Shown here piece after piece: positions 1 through 12,218 of a DNA stretch of 64,000 nucleotides. Below the pieces are notes generated by a model, which made no database searches, was not told where the DNA came from, and worked only from the letters and a program-made list of their open reading frames with translations. Within the stretch, counting starts at the first letter, position 1. Each line of letters opens with the position of its first letter. Source of the DNA: Dysidea avara (lineage: Eukaryota > Porifera > Demospongiae > Dictyoceratida > Dysideidae); NCBI RefSeq assembly GCF_963678975.1, contig NC_089278.1, positions 13,993,959-14,057,958 on the forward strand, read 5' to 3'. Made by a program: the position numbers and the translations under genes.

Positions 1-1573
1 AGTCTACAGCTATGATCACAGCATTTGTAGTTATTTACTTAGCCCATCACATCCATGATTATTTGGTATAACAGCTGCTAGCTTAACTTCTTTTGATTGT
101 GTCCCGTACTTATTTTGGAGAGAGGAGAGAAGCATAAAGCTTGCTCTCTAATGACTCTCCTGTACTATTTTTATTTTAACTTGCTGAAGGATAGCAGCAA
201 ATCTATATTATTGTCGTGATTGTGTTCTCTTTCATTCTCTATAGCCAAAAATATTTATATTGAATTGTGTAAACTTCAAGTATCCATGCACATGGCAAGA
301 CTTGGGATTGAGGTGAAGGCAGCAAACAATTGATTGAAATAACTGACACTTTTTGTACCACTGATAATTAATATATGGACCATTCAGCTAGTACTAATAC
401 CTGCACTTACTGTAGTTGCACAACTCATACTAGATGTATTGTACATATTATTTATGTGTAGTTGAAGAGTACTGATGTCTATGATCTCAAATAGAAGCAC
501 ATATGACTATTTCATTGAACTATTTAGGCCTTGAATACAAAGCATACCTGTCCTTGGTATTAGCAACAGTGTTTTGTGAGTGATAATTAACAGACAGAAA
601 TTGAACAACCATATTACTTGTAACAGAATATGCTAATTTAACCATAGGTTAAAAAAGAGGTTGTTGCCACACGTGCACTGTGTGGTTCCTTGTGCACGGT
701 AAGTCACAGTGCTTCTACAGTGAAGCTGTGTCAGTTTTGGTCAACCATCTAGTGTAGAGATGCCTCTCTGGCTGGCAGTGGAGCTTGCTTGGTTTCAGGG
801 TACAGTGATTTCATAGAGCAATGAAATTCATGTGTTAGCTGTTTTACTGTATCAGTACTTTGGGCAGACATAACCTCCCATGGGTTACCTAAGAAGCCAG
901 CTCACATGATTAATCTGATCACATGATTCAAAATGGTTTTACTCTGCCTGCTGTGGGTTGTTCTATCACAACAACCCATCACTCCATTCCTTTTATATTG
1001 TATACTGATGTTTACGGTTTGCTCCAGCCCTCGATACTGCACAACCACTTACAATTTATGATAAGATTTCCTGGGTTATATGTATATGTGTTTTGTGAAT
1101 CAGCAAAACAACTTACATAAATTTCTGCAATTGTTAAATCTGCAAGACACAAATTAATTCCACATATAATATCAAGAGCATAATTATAATGGTGATAATA
1201 TGGATACTGGAATTGTGATGAAAGCATCATTCACTCAAAAATATAAGCTTCTAACAGATATTTCTGAAAACATAAACCGACAATTAGGACCTCGCACATG
1301 TAAACTATTTCATATGCAGTGGAGATAGTCATTCTTGTACATCTATATATTCATAATAACTTAAATGTATTTGTGTGTTACTATGGTGACTACGGACAAT
1401 ATGTTTTGCAATTCGCAATACTTATGTGAATTAAGGAAATAAATGTTTTAAATGGCATGGGGCACGTGTTGCCCATTTATGGATACTGAAAACATCATTA
1501 TATTGGGATACTTGTATACAACACAAAATAAAGGATTTGGCATATTACACAATATATTATTTCATCAAACATA
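1..1573. other. noncoding stretch, no gene seen
   Basis: AT-rich sequence with no open frame that resembles a known protein and no clear transposon ends. It lies 3' of the acyl-CoA dehydrogenase gene and may hold its 3' UTR at the right edge. A short exon-like segment near 650-710 (AG before, GTAAGT after) has no recognisable protein. Confidence 0.4.
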
Positions 1574-4500
1574 TTAAGGTTTGGGCAGGGTGCCAGATAG
1601 TTTACAGATAATTCCCAACATTACTTCATCAGCTCCTGCACCAATGGAGAGCAGCCGAGTGTCTCGGTAGAATCGTGACACTTCAACCTCCTATCAACAA
1701 TACATGAAAAATGTAAGTGAACTTGTAGGGACCCTGCTACATATGTATGTAAATAAGTACATTCAGCAAATTTTGGGGTAGAATCTTTACAAGTCTGTTA
1801 CCAACCCTCTCCATATAATGCAGGTCATTTCATTTCTAAACCACATGAGAAACACACACACAAAGCCTATGGCAGCCATATTAAGAAACAAACACACACA
1901 GTGGGTTGACCTTTTATTGTCATCTAATTTCTAAAAGTAGCCCACCACCCTTCCCAAATAAAGGTACAAGTGATGCTAATAGTCACATTCTGTATTTACA
2001 GTGATACTCTGCCATACCTAAGTTATGGGTTAAGTCATGGAACACATACCCTAAGAGGCATGCTTTGTAGAATTACTATAGAAGCATGTTATAGTATATG
2101 GCCCTCAACTAGGTATGAAGAGTGTATTTTTGACTGATCACCTTCTCCAAACCAAATTCCATCACTCAACTATGCTATCCTATATTATTCAAGGTATTGA
2201 AAAGACTGCCATCAGTGTGTCTATACATGTCCCACATAAGTTGTGGTGCCTGTACAAATGTAACGTTTATGATAAGATGTAGAACAAACGTAGGGTATTA
2301 TTGAGCTGTAAAATTTAAAATGTGGTACCAGGAGCAGCACTTATAAGCTCCTGATGGTACTCACTCTAGTTTTGCAATGTCCTCAAGATACTCTAATAGA
2401 GTAGTAACCTGTGGATATTCCCTAAACCAAATAACTATATTTATTGAGCATTCCAAACAGTTTAACAGTCACATCACTCAACCACTCAGACCATCCTTTA
2501 AAACAGACCACTGCATTACAAGATTACCTGTCTAAACTAGCCAATTTGAAATCCACCAAATATGCCACTTGGGTAAAACCTTAACTTGCCAAATACAGCC
2601 ACCTGTTTTATAAGGTCATTTTTTTGCACAATGGTATATAGCAGGTATACAACCAATAGTTAGATAGTCAACTTACAGAAGTGTAGCCCATTCCACCCCA
2701 GAACTGCAGGCAACCATCAGCAACTTCACGTACCAGTCGACCAGCCTTAAGCTTTGCCATCGATGCTAGCTTAGTGACATCATGTCCCTCCATGTACAGG
2801 GCTAGTGACAGTAACATTATGTGACACTATAGACCATATTATGTATACAATGACCGGCAACCATTTTGACAGAAACAAATTTTAAAATAACATCAGCACA
2901 CTATCTGGCAAACACACTAACTTTGCCCAGTCTGCTTTGCTGAAGTTGTAGGCTTGTAAACCCCACAGATTGGCAAAGTTACATAGATGTGAAATGTGTA
3001 TGACACCCACAACTTGCAAATACTATACTCATCTTTTCTGAATCCATTTAGTCTATAAAAGTTCAAACCATTGTGATGCATGGAAACTGTAGAAGTCAAT
3101 CTTTACAGCTGTTTATGAGGCATACTGTGATAAACAAAGAGTGTGAGTGGTGGGCCCAGAGTGGCTGAAATTATGCTAAATCCAGAAGAGGTTGGAAGTG
3201 TGCACATGCATAAGGTTCATGCCACTACACAGTCTTTGTGAAGTACACTGCATAGAATGGGACTTAACTTGTTGTATTTCATCAATCAGGAGGCATTTCA
3301 GCTCCCAAGAGAGATCCAGCATGGTTCTCTCCAAAGGAAAATGAAAACCTCACAATACAGTGTCTGTAAATAGACAATCAACACCAACCAGTTAACCTGT
3401 GTACTATTGGCCACTAATTTGTACCATGATGCAACTAATGTGAAGTCATTCTCTAATGGGACTCTCTGTGAAGTTGGTCAAAGTTATAAAATCCCCAAAC
3501 GCAACCATTTCATGTAGCCAGCTGTTTACTAAGGTCACTATGTAAGAAGGTCACCTAGACAACTTGAAATAGTTTATGATATCACAAAGATAGACTCAAA
3601 TGATGCTAATCTATTAGCATGCATGTCTACATGAATTAGTGCAGTCTTGTGTGTGTGTTGTGTGTGTGAGGCAGCATGCCAAGTAGCTAGCCATAGAGCA
3701 TTGGCCTGGTAGTCAAAGGGTAATGCCCTACTATGCCATTTGGTGCTGTTGTTTCAAGAAACTTTATTCACATTGCTCCAGTCTACCCAGCTGTCTATTG
3801 GTCACCTGGTGTCATCTCCACCCAGCTGTAACATCAATGGGTACCTGGTGCTTACTGGGAAAGCAAATGTCCAACTGTCCTCGTCTCGTTTAGCGGTGTT
3901 GGTGTTGTTGTAGAACTTTGGGTTCTGCAGCCTCTCTCTGTGAGACATGGACTGTCCTCCTGTGGGTTACTAGCCCTGTCCAAGGAGGATTTGCCTACAC
4001 AAGGCTCAAGTGCCTGAATGGTGCATAGGCATCCCAGTGGTGGTTCGCTGGGAAGCAATAAATGTGTTTCACATGGCTGCCATAGGCTCTGTGTGTGTGT
4101 GTGCGTGCGTGTGCGTGTAAAATTGGTACTCGAGTACTTGTTAAGATCAGGTGACCCACTCCACATGATGTATTTGTCATCAGGGATTGACACAATGAAG
4201 GCTGTAGAGTGATTGGCATTTTTTTTTTGTCAGGGGCACTAACATCAGTATTTCAATACAGTGTGTATCATTGGTGTTACTTGAACAGCTGTAAACTATT
4301 TATAAGGTCGGTACAAAACATGTCAAATGAGTATGACTGCATGCAACTAGTATTCATGAGTACTCAATCATTAACTCTAGAGGATACTCGAATACTAAAA
4401 ACCATGATCGTTTCAGCCCAATTGATTACACAGCACCACTACACACTACACTTACCACACACACACACCCACGCACGCACACACACTAGTATTTGTTTCA

Positions 4501-6111
4501 GCCCTAGTAATCCAAGGATTATGAAAATCACACTATAATCATCACACTACACTCACCTGTTGCACGATAGACAAGTGATCTGAGTGCCTCCACCTCAGAC
4601 TCCAGTTCAGCCAATCGAAAGTGAACACACTGGTTATCAAGAATACTCTTACCAAAAGCTTTCCTCTCATGAGTGTACTCAATTGTCTGCTTAATGATGT
4701 TGTCCATAGATAGTAACACTGAAAAACAGAAACCACTCCTTATAAAATCAGTGAGGGTATTCATGGAACTCCCGTCAAATTAAGCATTGAATTTGAAGCT
4801 GTACAATAATAATGAGGCTAACTAATTATCATTCTGTCCATATATAGGCATACCTCACCTAACAATAATTTAGCTATAGGAAGCAATCAGTCTACATATA
4901 CATCCTGTTCATGTTAGAACCATTTATAGTATTGCACTGTAATGTATCCCATACTGTGTCCCATTTTTAACAACACACACCAGAGGTCACCTCTCTTATC
5001 TCTATCCAAAATCCCCAAACTTCTAATGTAATGCTAGCAAACCACAAGAGCTTCTGACCCAGCAAATGACTTAGCACAAGAGTGCAACACACAAAAATCA
5101 AAATGGAACAGTTAACCATTTTGAATTTTACGGAAAAAGTTTTATGATATAAATGAACTTTGGTTGGCCAAATAGTGATATTGTATCTAATGGTTGAACA
5201 TTGTTTTAGCATTAACAGACTGATTCCATTGTATGTACAGACCTACCTGAAGCAGCACCCCATAGTCTCTCCCGTTGAAACTGTATCATTTGATATGTGA
5301 AGCCCTTGCCTTCTTCCCCAATAAGATTCTTCTTGGGCACAACAACATTATCAAAGAAAACTTGTGCCGTGTCCGAGGATGCCATTCCTAACTTACTAAT
5401 CTTCGTCTTGGTAATCCCACTGGTGTCCATTGGGAGGCAAATGAGGGACTTGTTACGATGTGGGTTACCTCCCTCGCTCGTGTTGGCTAGCAGGCACATC
5501 CAGTCTGCTTGAAGTCCAGATGTTGTCCACATCTTGCTGCCATTAATGATATAATCATCACTCCCTCTCTTTGGTACTGCAGTGGTCTTGATACTCGCCA
5601 CATCTGACCCAGCACCAGCCTCACTTACACCCAAACAGGCTACCATGTCTCCAGCAATTGTGGGTGCAAGGAACATCTTCCGTAATTCATCTGAGCCAAA
5701 TGTTGCCAGGGCAGGTGTGGCCATGTCAGTTTGTACTCCGATTGCCATGGGAACGCCACCACAAGTTATACTTCCAAGCTCCTCAGCGATGGCAATATTG
5801 AAGCTGTATTCTAATCCAAGTCCACCATAGTCTGTAGGCCATGTAGCCCCCAGAAACCCTCCAGCCCCCAATTTCTTGAACAAGTCATGAGCTGGAAATA
5901 TTTCTTGTTTCTCCCATTCATCAACGTAAGGATTGATATCCTTGTCAATCAGCTTTTTCAGTGACTGACGCATTTCAAAGTGTTCATTGGTAAACAGGTG
6001 TTCATCTTTAAGAGGAATTGTTGTGATGCTTGCTACACAGTGCCAAGGGAGAAGGCCTTTTCTCCATGACCTTGCAACTGCAACACCTCTTCTAATTAAA
6101 ATGGATGCCAT
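1574..6111 (-). CDS. mitochondrial acyl-CoA dehydrogenase, 4 exons
   Basis: FAD-dependent alpha,beta-dehydrogenation of an acyl-CoA, probably in the mitochondrial matrix, passing electrons to ETF. Exons: 5247-6111, 4557-4718, 2677-2801 and 1574-1690; all introns are GT-AG, the frame joins cleanly and gives 422 aa, the usual family length. The N-terminus is basic and hydrophobic with arginines, as in a transit peptide. Both family signatures are visible: GVSEAGAGSDVAS in exon 1 and QFWGGMGYTSEVEVSRFYRD across exons 3-4. The catalytic base is probably Glu281 in QRERLWGA, the helix-G position used by isovaleryl- and long-chain-type enzymes; the MCAD position (late loop IGAGADEVM) has Ala. Substrate cannot be read from sequence; it resembles the bacterial-like 'ACAD6' type enzymes. 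The start is the first Met that provides a targeting peptide. Intron 2 contains a SINE. Confidence 0.93.
1848..1895 (-). repeat. 3'-end fragment of the window's SINE family
   Basis: Reverse complement carries the same ATGGCTGCCATAGGCT block followed by a GT-rich microsatellite as the end of the SINE at 3675-4125. Only the 3' end is present. It sits in an intron of the acyl-CoA dehydrogenase gene. Confidence 0.55.
3675..4125 (+). mobile_element. SINE-like retroposon, likely tRNA-derived head
   Basis: The head (about 3675-3745) resembles a decayed tRNA-like promoter (AGTAGCTAGCCATAGAGCAT, then GTAGTCAAAGGG). It is followed by two imperfect copies of a CCCAGCTGT...GGTACCTGGTG module (about 3785-3855). 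The 3' end carries the ATGGCTGCCATAGGCT block and a GT-rich microsatellite. A diverged copy lies in the opposite orientation at about 46.5-47.1 kb. The family is called from shared structure in this window; tRNA origin is inference. Confidence 0.6.
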
Positions 6112-7894
6112 ATAAGTCTGAAAGGAAAACAGCCATATTAGGACAATTCAATATTATTAATCCTATAAATAACTCAACAACTTCCTTACGTCACATTAGT
6201 TTTACTTCTGTCATACAAGTTTGTGAGAATTGTCAATCAAGGTGAGTAACTATTGTGTCTTGATAGTATATTGCAAGTCAGTTTATTCAAAATAACTAAC
6301 CAATTACTTTACTAGCCATTAGTCAGTAGTACAGTGTTGCAGCAGTTTATCAACTGCATCATGACACCAGTCTAGTCTCACAGCTCACATTAACAGTGTG
6401 GGCACTTATAGTTTCCAATTGACAAGTCTCTCCACTAATATGACTATGCTAGAGACTATCATCATGTAGTCATAAATATATCTTTGTACACAAAGACAGA
6501 CACTTTTTCAAGAGTATATGTTGAATACCAGGTTCCTGAGAAATGCACACTGCTGGAAATATGTTTCTATGATTATGTGGAAAGACAGCTTATAAAGTAC
6601 AGCTGATAGCATCTGGCCTGCAGGGCTAGACCCTCAAAAAAAAAAAAAATAAACAAGTTGGCTACAACAAACTTAAGTTGAATACGTATGTTTCTGCAGC
6701 TAGGTAAACAGGAAAAAACCAGCATCAACCAGAGGAGGCTGTAGTGTCGTGCCCAGACCGCTTTTTTCTTTTTGTGCGGTTTCTCCGCCCCCATACAAAA
6801 AGAAAAAAGTGGTCTGGGCACGAGACTAAGGAGGCTGTTCCAGCATTATTAGCAAAGCTGAGAGTTGGATCAGTGCAAAGATTCAAATTCATTCACCTAG
6901 CCTATCAAAAACCACGTATCAGACTATAGATCAGGCGTATCTAGAACGCAGACTTCAACTAGTTTTTGCACTCAATATAGACATCCTAATTTGTGTTTTT
7001 TGCCGTCAACAGATCGTGGCAGTTAGTCCGAGAGTTCATCACCTTAGCCGTACCACATGTTCCACAAACACAAAGTGACGATTACTCACCCTGGTGATGC
7101 CTTCTCGAATCTCGAGTCTCAAGCTTCTGAATTTTCGAGTGAAAACAATAGAATCATACTACAGCGGTTCGTGCATCACGTGATATTCTTGACCTTTTTT
7201 GTTTGGTGCGATGGGTTTAATCAGCGCGGTGGTATCACTTGCGTGGGATTCTGACACCTTCCAAAAATGCAATTACACTGCTTTTAATAGCCTTTGTTCT
7301 ATTGTATGAAAGGTCACCGTTAGCCGCTATCTGTTATTCCATAAAAAGCTTTGACTAGACTGCTTTGTAATGCTGTTAATCTTTCACTGCTGTTACCAGG
7401 AGTTTGCAGTGCCCCGCTAGTGGACCCACACCAGCCAAAGCCTACAGAAATACTTGGAAGGAGCTGATATTGAAAGTAAGTGGTTAAGCGAATAAAGGCA
7501 AGTGCTTTGAAACTTTACAATTTAACAACAGACTGACATGCTGGAGTACAGCAATGGTTGAACTCTGCACAACAAATTGTGCTTGTTGTTTGTGTGCAAT
7601 GACATTATATAATCTATGGCAATGAGAACTGTATCCAATATCCATCTAGCTGCTAGCAATTCTAAAATGAGCATTCCAACTGAAGTGGCTTCAGTTTTAG
7701 CAGTACTGCAATGTTTCCATACAGAAGCCGCTGTATATATTGTTTACATACAGAGAAGCCGTTGTTGAAACAAAGGTGTTACATGTTGTATCTTGCAAGT
7801 GCCAGTATGTGCACGTCCGGTATATATACGGCTTCATGGAAGTTTAAGTGTATGCATAGTCAATGAATATTGTATACAGTTCTTTCTATATGTA
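6112..7894. other. intergenic spacer, no gene seen
   Basis: Lies between the dehydrogenase start and the left end of the ISL2EU-type transposon. It must hold the dehydrogenase promoter, but no core element stands out. It contains the 87-bp MITE at 6742-6828. A segment near 7400-7475, flanked by CAG and GTAAGT, could be a noncoding or 5' UTR exon but encodes nothing recognisable. Confidence 0.35.
6742..6828. mobile_element. Mutator-like MITE, 87 bp, 9-bp TSD
   Basis: Almost the whole element is an inverted repeat ending TAGTGTCG...CGAGACTA, with the family block CAGACCGCTTTTTTC and its complement inside. Flanked by an exact 9-bp duplication AGGAGGCTG (6733-6741 and 6829-6837). The 9-bp duplication and TIR-only structure fit Mutator-like (MULE) nonautonomous elements. 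Same TIR as 19765-20205 and 18458-18585. Confidence 0.85.
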
Positions 7895-7995
7895 GCCCTG
7901 GGGTTTTATATAGAGTTGTTTCAGCACGTGATCTAGGTTACGCAATCTGTGTAAAAACCCACGCATCCGCCATTTTGGTGCACATACGTAATGCT
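7895..7995 (+). repeat. left terminal inverted repeat of the ISL2EU-type element
   Basis: Matches the reverse complement of 11794-11890 with only a few mismatches and small length differences next to the tip (GGGGTTTTATATAG versus GGCATATATAG). It contains a CACGTG palindrome. Preceded by TA. Confidence 0.88.
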
Positions 7996-8013
7996 AGTAT
8001 AATACATGTGGCG

Positions 8014-9613
8014 ATGGTTGGTTGTATTTGTCTTGAATGCAAAAAGCGGTCAGAAGTTGGCACAGACGTGTCCTTTTACAGAATCCCTGCTGTGTGTAGA
8101 GACAGAGGTGAAAAGGAGTTTGAGTTATCCTTACAGAGAAGAGACGGTTTCTTGGCAGCAATTTCCCGGGAAAACATCGAGCCTGTCATCGCGTAGGATT
8201 TGTTCGAGAAGCTTTATTTCAGGCAAGCCAGCTGATTTATATGATTGTACGAATCCTGATTGGTTACCAACCCTCAATCTCGGTCATTCTAAGCGTGTGA
8301 CCCAACAGCCTTGTTCTACAGCCAGCTCAAGCTCACTGGCAACTGCCAGATACGATAGGACACAAAGGAGAAGTAAGGAGCAACAGGAGCAACAACAATT
8401 TAGGGAAAGATTTTCAGACATCATTTTGCAAGAGCTAACTGAATCAATTGTGGATGAGGAAGTCTTGGATGCAGCAGAAGAATTTCTTATGATAAAGGAA
8501 ACTTTGTCAAATTTTGTTGATGAAGTAATTTCAGAAGTTGTTGAAGATGATGTTCGCAAAGCTGCTAGGGATGAAATGGAAGTAGAAATTTTGCAACGGT
8601 CTGAAGGGTCTTGTAAATGTCAATCTGAGATTGCTGCATTGCGTGCTGAATTATCAAAATGTTATGCTACCATCGATGAGTTGACATTAAAAGTCCAGCA
8701 GCTTTCAGTGCCACCATTTAGTGAGGAAACGCTAGACAGTGATGAGGTGTTGTTTTATACTGGGCTTCCGAATTTCAAGGTGCTAAAGGCTATATATGAT
8801 CATGTTGTGAACACTTTCCCAGTGGATGGATACTGTAGTCTTTCCTTATTCCAACAGTTCATGTGTACCATTTTGAAGCTCAGATTTAATGACCCAATTC
8901 AACATTTAGCCTACCAATTCAATGTATCCAAAGCTACTGTTTCAAGGATATTGTCAAAATGGCTAACACAAATGGATATCAGGCTTCAAGACCTTATAAT
9001 TTGGCCAGATCGTGACAGTCTGAGAAAAACGATGCCGCAATGTTTCCAGGAATCATTCGGGAAGAAAGTAGCAATCATAATTGATTGCTTTGAAGTCTTC
9101 ATTGAACGCCCATCCAACTTGCGAGCTAGAGCTTCTACGTGGTCTAATTATAAACATAGGAACACTGTGAAGATCCTGATTGGAATTATTCCACAAGGGA
9201 CTGTGGCTTATATTTCAGAAGCGTGGGGTGGTCGTGTAAGTGACAAAAACCTCACTGAACATTGTGGGATTTTGAAGAAGCTGTTGCCTGGTGATGTAGT
9301 ACTTGCTGATCATGGCTTTGACATTGCTGATTCTGTTGCTTCAATGAGAGCTGAGTTGCACATACCAGCTTTCACCAGAGGTAAATCTCAGCTGTCTGCC
9401 ATGGAGGTGGAAGAAACCAGAAGAATAGCCAACGTGAGAATTCATGTTGAACGCGTGATAGGACTGGTACGTCAGAAATATCCCATTCTTCGTAGTACTA
9501 TACCTATTCACTATTTAGCAACCAAAGCCAGTGAAGATAATCCATTTGACCGCATTGTGCATGTGTGCTGCGCTCTGTCTAACACCTGTGACTCCGTTGT
9601 ACCATTTGAATAG
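8014..9613 (+). CDS. THAP-domain DDE transposase, frame-damaged
   Basis: Cuts and inserts the surrounding element. The long frame 8006-9613 (535 codons) holds a glutamine-rich and coiled segment, a helix-turn-helix-like region (about residues 290-330) and a DDE_Tnp_4-type core. Visible acidic residues are D360 (IIDCFE), D435 (LADHGF) and E482 (HVERVIG). The N-terminal THAP zinc finger begins in another frame at Met 8014 (CICLEC, then FYRIP) and runs to a stop at 8194; the rest of the finger (RICSRSF) lies in the long frame, so a one-base shift separates them near 8190. The final THAP histidine appears to be Ser in ICSRS, so DNA binding is probably lost even apart from the shift. A short intron is an alternative reading but no good splice pair is seen. 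Confidence 0.85.
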
Positions 9614-9788
9614 AATCTACTTCACATTTATAAGTTTAATTAATTATTTTGTTGTATTGTGATTGATTAAAGTTGACAATGAAATATTACAATTATCAAA
9701 ACAATCAAAACTAATGAAAACGCGTACAATGAAGAAATAACTAGACTAAGGAAAATTAAAATCAATACATAAATGCGTGCACATGAGA

Positions 9789-11744
9789 TCAAAGCTTTTT
9801 CTTTCTATTGACAAATTGTGGCAGTTTTCTGCAGTCTGGACAATACCACTTGGACTTTCCTTTGGGAAGGGTCTTGAGGTTCAAACATTTTGTATGAAAC
9901 CACTCAAAAGGACAGTCCGAGTTGTCACATGCTATCATAGTTCCTGATTCAGGACCACGGCAAGAGCAATATAATGGCTCTGGCGCGTCACTGGTATCCA
10001 TGCAATCGACCATTGAACCACTATCGCTGAAGTTCCCTTCTTTGCTTGAATTCTTTATAGCAGGTCTGGCATACCAGTTTCCCATTAATTCCGGCAAAAG
10101 ACTTGTTGTAAAAAAATGTTGAGCGGCATCAATACATTTTGTCCAAAAAGTCAAGTTTCTTTCAATGCGTTCAATGTGTATACCATCCCTACTATACATG
10201 CTTTGAAAGTCCTTCTCGAAAGTACAAACACAAAAATCAGCGTAATCTACATTGCAGACAAATAATTGTGTTTGTACCTGATAGAAGTATGCATGGTTTT
10301 CATCTAAGCGTAGATTACCATCAGATTTCTTTAGGCAAAATTTCTTATCTTCTGAAACTGCAGTTTGTAATGATGCTTCCCGATGGCAGAAAGGACATTT
10401 TATTTCGAGGACCCCCTTGCCATGACAGGTACAGTTTATGATCCCATCAGGGGATGCACCTACAATTGGCCACTGTGTATTGATAAAAAGACCACACTCT
10501 GTTACAGAAAAATCAGAATGTTGACTTTTTGTTGATCTTATGTACATTTCTCGAGCCTCGTTCTCATGCTTGCAACCCCCAACTTGTAGCCTTGCTTGTA
10601 AAGCTAAAAGCTTCAGGGTAGCATATCCCTTTGATAAGAGATTGCGAGGGGTTAGCTGGGTTTGTGTGACAAACTGCCTTCATTCTTGATGCAGTGATTC
10701 TACCTGCTCTGTATTTATACCACAGCTTAGATTTACTCTGGTCCCTTGTAGCAGCCTCCACATTTTCTGCCATTTTATCTGTAACGCTTAGCGAAACAGA
10801 TTGACATTCCTTTAACAGTTCGTCATATTTCATTTCCACATACTGTGAATTTTTCAGTGACGTTAAAGGCAGTGGAAAATCTTTATTTGCAGAAGTTGGT
10901 ACAAACTGTTCAAAATAGGCTGATACTACTGATAATACACCAGGCTTTGTGCCAGTGACACTCAAATTTTCAAACAGCAGTGCTAAGTGTGCTTCAGTTG
11001 ACCTACTGCCGTCTTCCCACAAACATTTAGATCACTCACATCTCTCTCTTCTTCTGAATCTACTAATGATTTTATTTGTCCATCCAGTGTTCTTTTCATT
11101 CCTTGGGCAGATGTAAAGTTGATGTCTTTAATTGGCAAGTATTCTACCTCCTTTAAATAAGAAGGAATAATCCACTGGCATGATTCCTGAGTACAGGTTG
11201 CACTGGTCCCTTGAATTCTGGCTGAAGCTTCCAGAAGTGAAGTAACATGGGTACACGTTTCACCCTGACCTGCTTTGCAGGTACAATGAGCACAGCAAAC
11301 TTCACCAGTTATCTCTAGAATAATCCAGCAAGACAACGGTTGCTCACTTAATTTCTGGGAATGACGAACCTATGACAAAGTTGCATAAGATAAGTAGCCT
11401 ATACAATGGTTGATTTTAAGCAGCTAACTTACTTTACCACAAGTAAACAGTTTCTCGTTGATTTTCCTTGTGTTTACTTCTTTGATACAACCACAGACAA
11501 ACTGGTTGTAAGCCTCTAAGCCTTTCCTGGCTTTAAACTGTGCCATAGTAATAAAACTTGTTTGTAGAACAAGGTATGACACAAGATCACGGTCTTCCAC
11601 TGGGGGAACTCCATCGAAAGGCTCCCCACCTTGGCTAGGCTTAGCAAAAGGATCGATCCCATTAATCAATGCGATTTTCTCTATATATCGATCCTTTGCT
11701 TTCTTATCCAAGCCCTCAGCATACGTAGATAGCTTACATTCCAT
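9789..11744 (-). CDS. SWIM - YqaJ nuclease - PHD protein of the ISL2EU element, frame-damaged
   Basis: Second protein of the transposon, thought to process DNA during transposition. Exon 1 is 11433-11744 (start MECKLSTYAEG); a 63-nt GT-AG intron leads to exon 2 from 11369. In order: a SWIM zinc finger (HCTCKAGQGETCTHV), a middle region (LWEDGSRSTEAHLALLFE), the YqaJ/lambda-exonuclease fold with ASPDG, EIKCP and QVQTQ motifs carrying the acidic, Lys and Gln active-site residues, and a C-terminal PHD finger (CSCRGPESGTMIACDNSDC to WYCPDC). The frame shifts near 11.02 kb and again near 10.58 kb in a run of five G; elsewhere coding is continuous. Family match for SWIM plus YqaJ is strong; the fused PHD finger is less usual. 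Confidence 0.82.
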
Positions 11745-11793
11745 GTCTCAAACAATTCTTTCAACCGGATTATTCCATTGATTCGAACGCATG

Positions 11794-11890
11794 AGCATTA
11801 CGTATGTGCACCAAAATGGTGGATGCGTGGGTTTTTACACAGATTGCATAACCCAGATCACGTGCTGAAACAACTCTATATATGCCAGGG
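11794..11890 (-). repeat. right terminal inverted repeat of the ISL2EU-type element
   Basis: Reverse complement of the left repeat at 7895-7995, followed by TA, the presumed target-site duplication. Confidence 0.88.
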
Positions 11891-12043
11891 TAGATATCGC
11901 ATAAGTGACTGATCATCAACCAAGTTTCATCCCATCTAGCTGAAGGAAGATCCTAGCTTTCACCATCTGTTCTGGCTATCTTTTAGCTATTCCGTAGTGG
12001 TCCCATTTTCATAGACTAATTATCACTCTGCACACTAGACTAA

Positions 12044-12218
12044 CAGCCTGTTTACACTAGCCATCTAGTTTGAACTATCTCATATCAGAGTGATTTCCAA
12101 ATTAGTATAAATGTGTACCATGTTGAACCGAATTGCATCGAACCACTCTGAAATGGACCTGCTAGGGATGTGGGTCTGGTTCGATCTAGTTTGCTTCACT
12201 TACTAGTATAAACGGCTG
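12044..12218. mobile_element. small MITE, tentative
   Basis: Ends form an imperfect inverted repeat: CAGCCTGTTTACACTAG on the left and CTAGTATAAACGGCTG on the right. The interior repeats GGTTCGAT/ATCGAACC-like blocks. No convincing target-site duplication was found, so superfamily is unassigned. Confidence 0.5.

Larger units (their letters stand above)
7895..11890. mobile_element. ISL2EU-type DNA transposon, ~4.0 kb
   Basis: Bounded by near-identical ~100-bp inverted repeats (7895-7995 and 11794-11890) starting CCCTGG, each flanked by TA. It encodes two convergent genes, a THAP-plus-DDE transposase (+) and a YqaJ-type nuclease protein (-), with about 175 bp between their 3' ends. A DDE transposase paired with a YqaJ exonuclease is the known hallmark of the ISL2EU superfamily. 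Both genes contain frame changes, so this copy is probably dead, though TIRs and catalytic residues are well kept, suggesting a fairly recent insertion. Confidence 0.88.
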
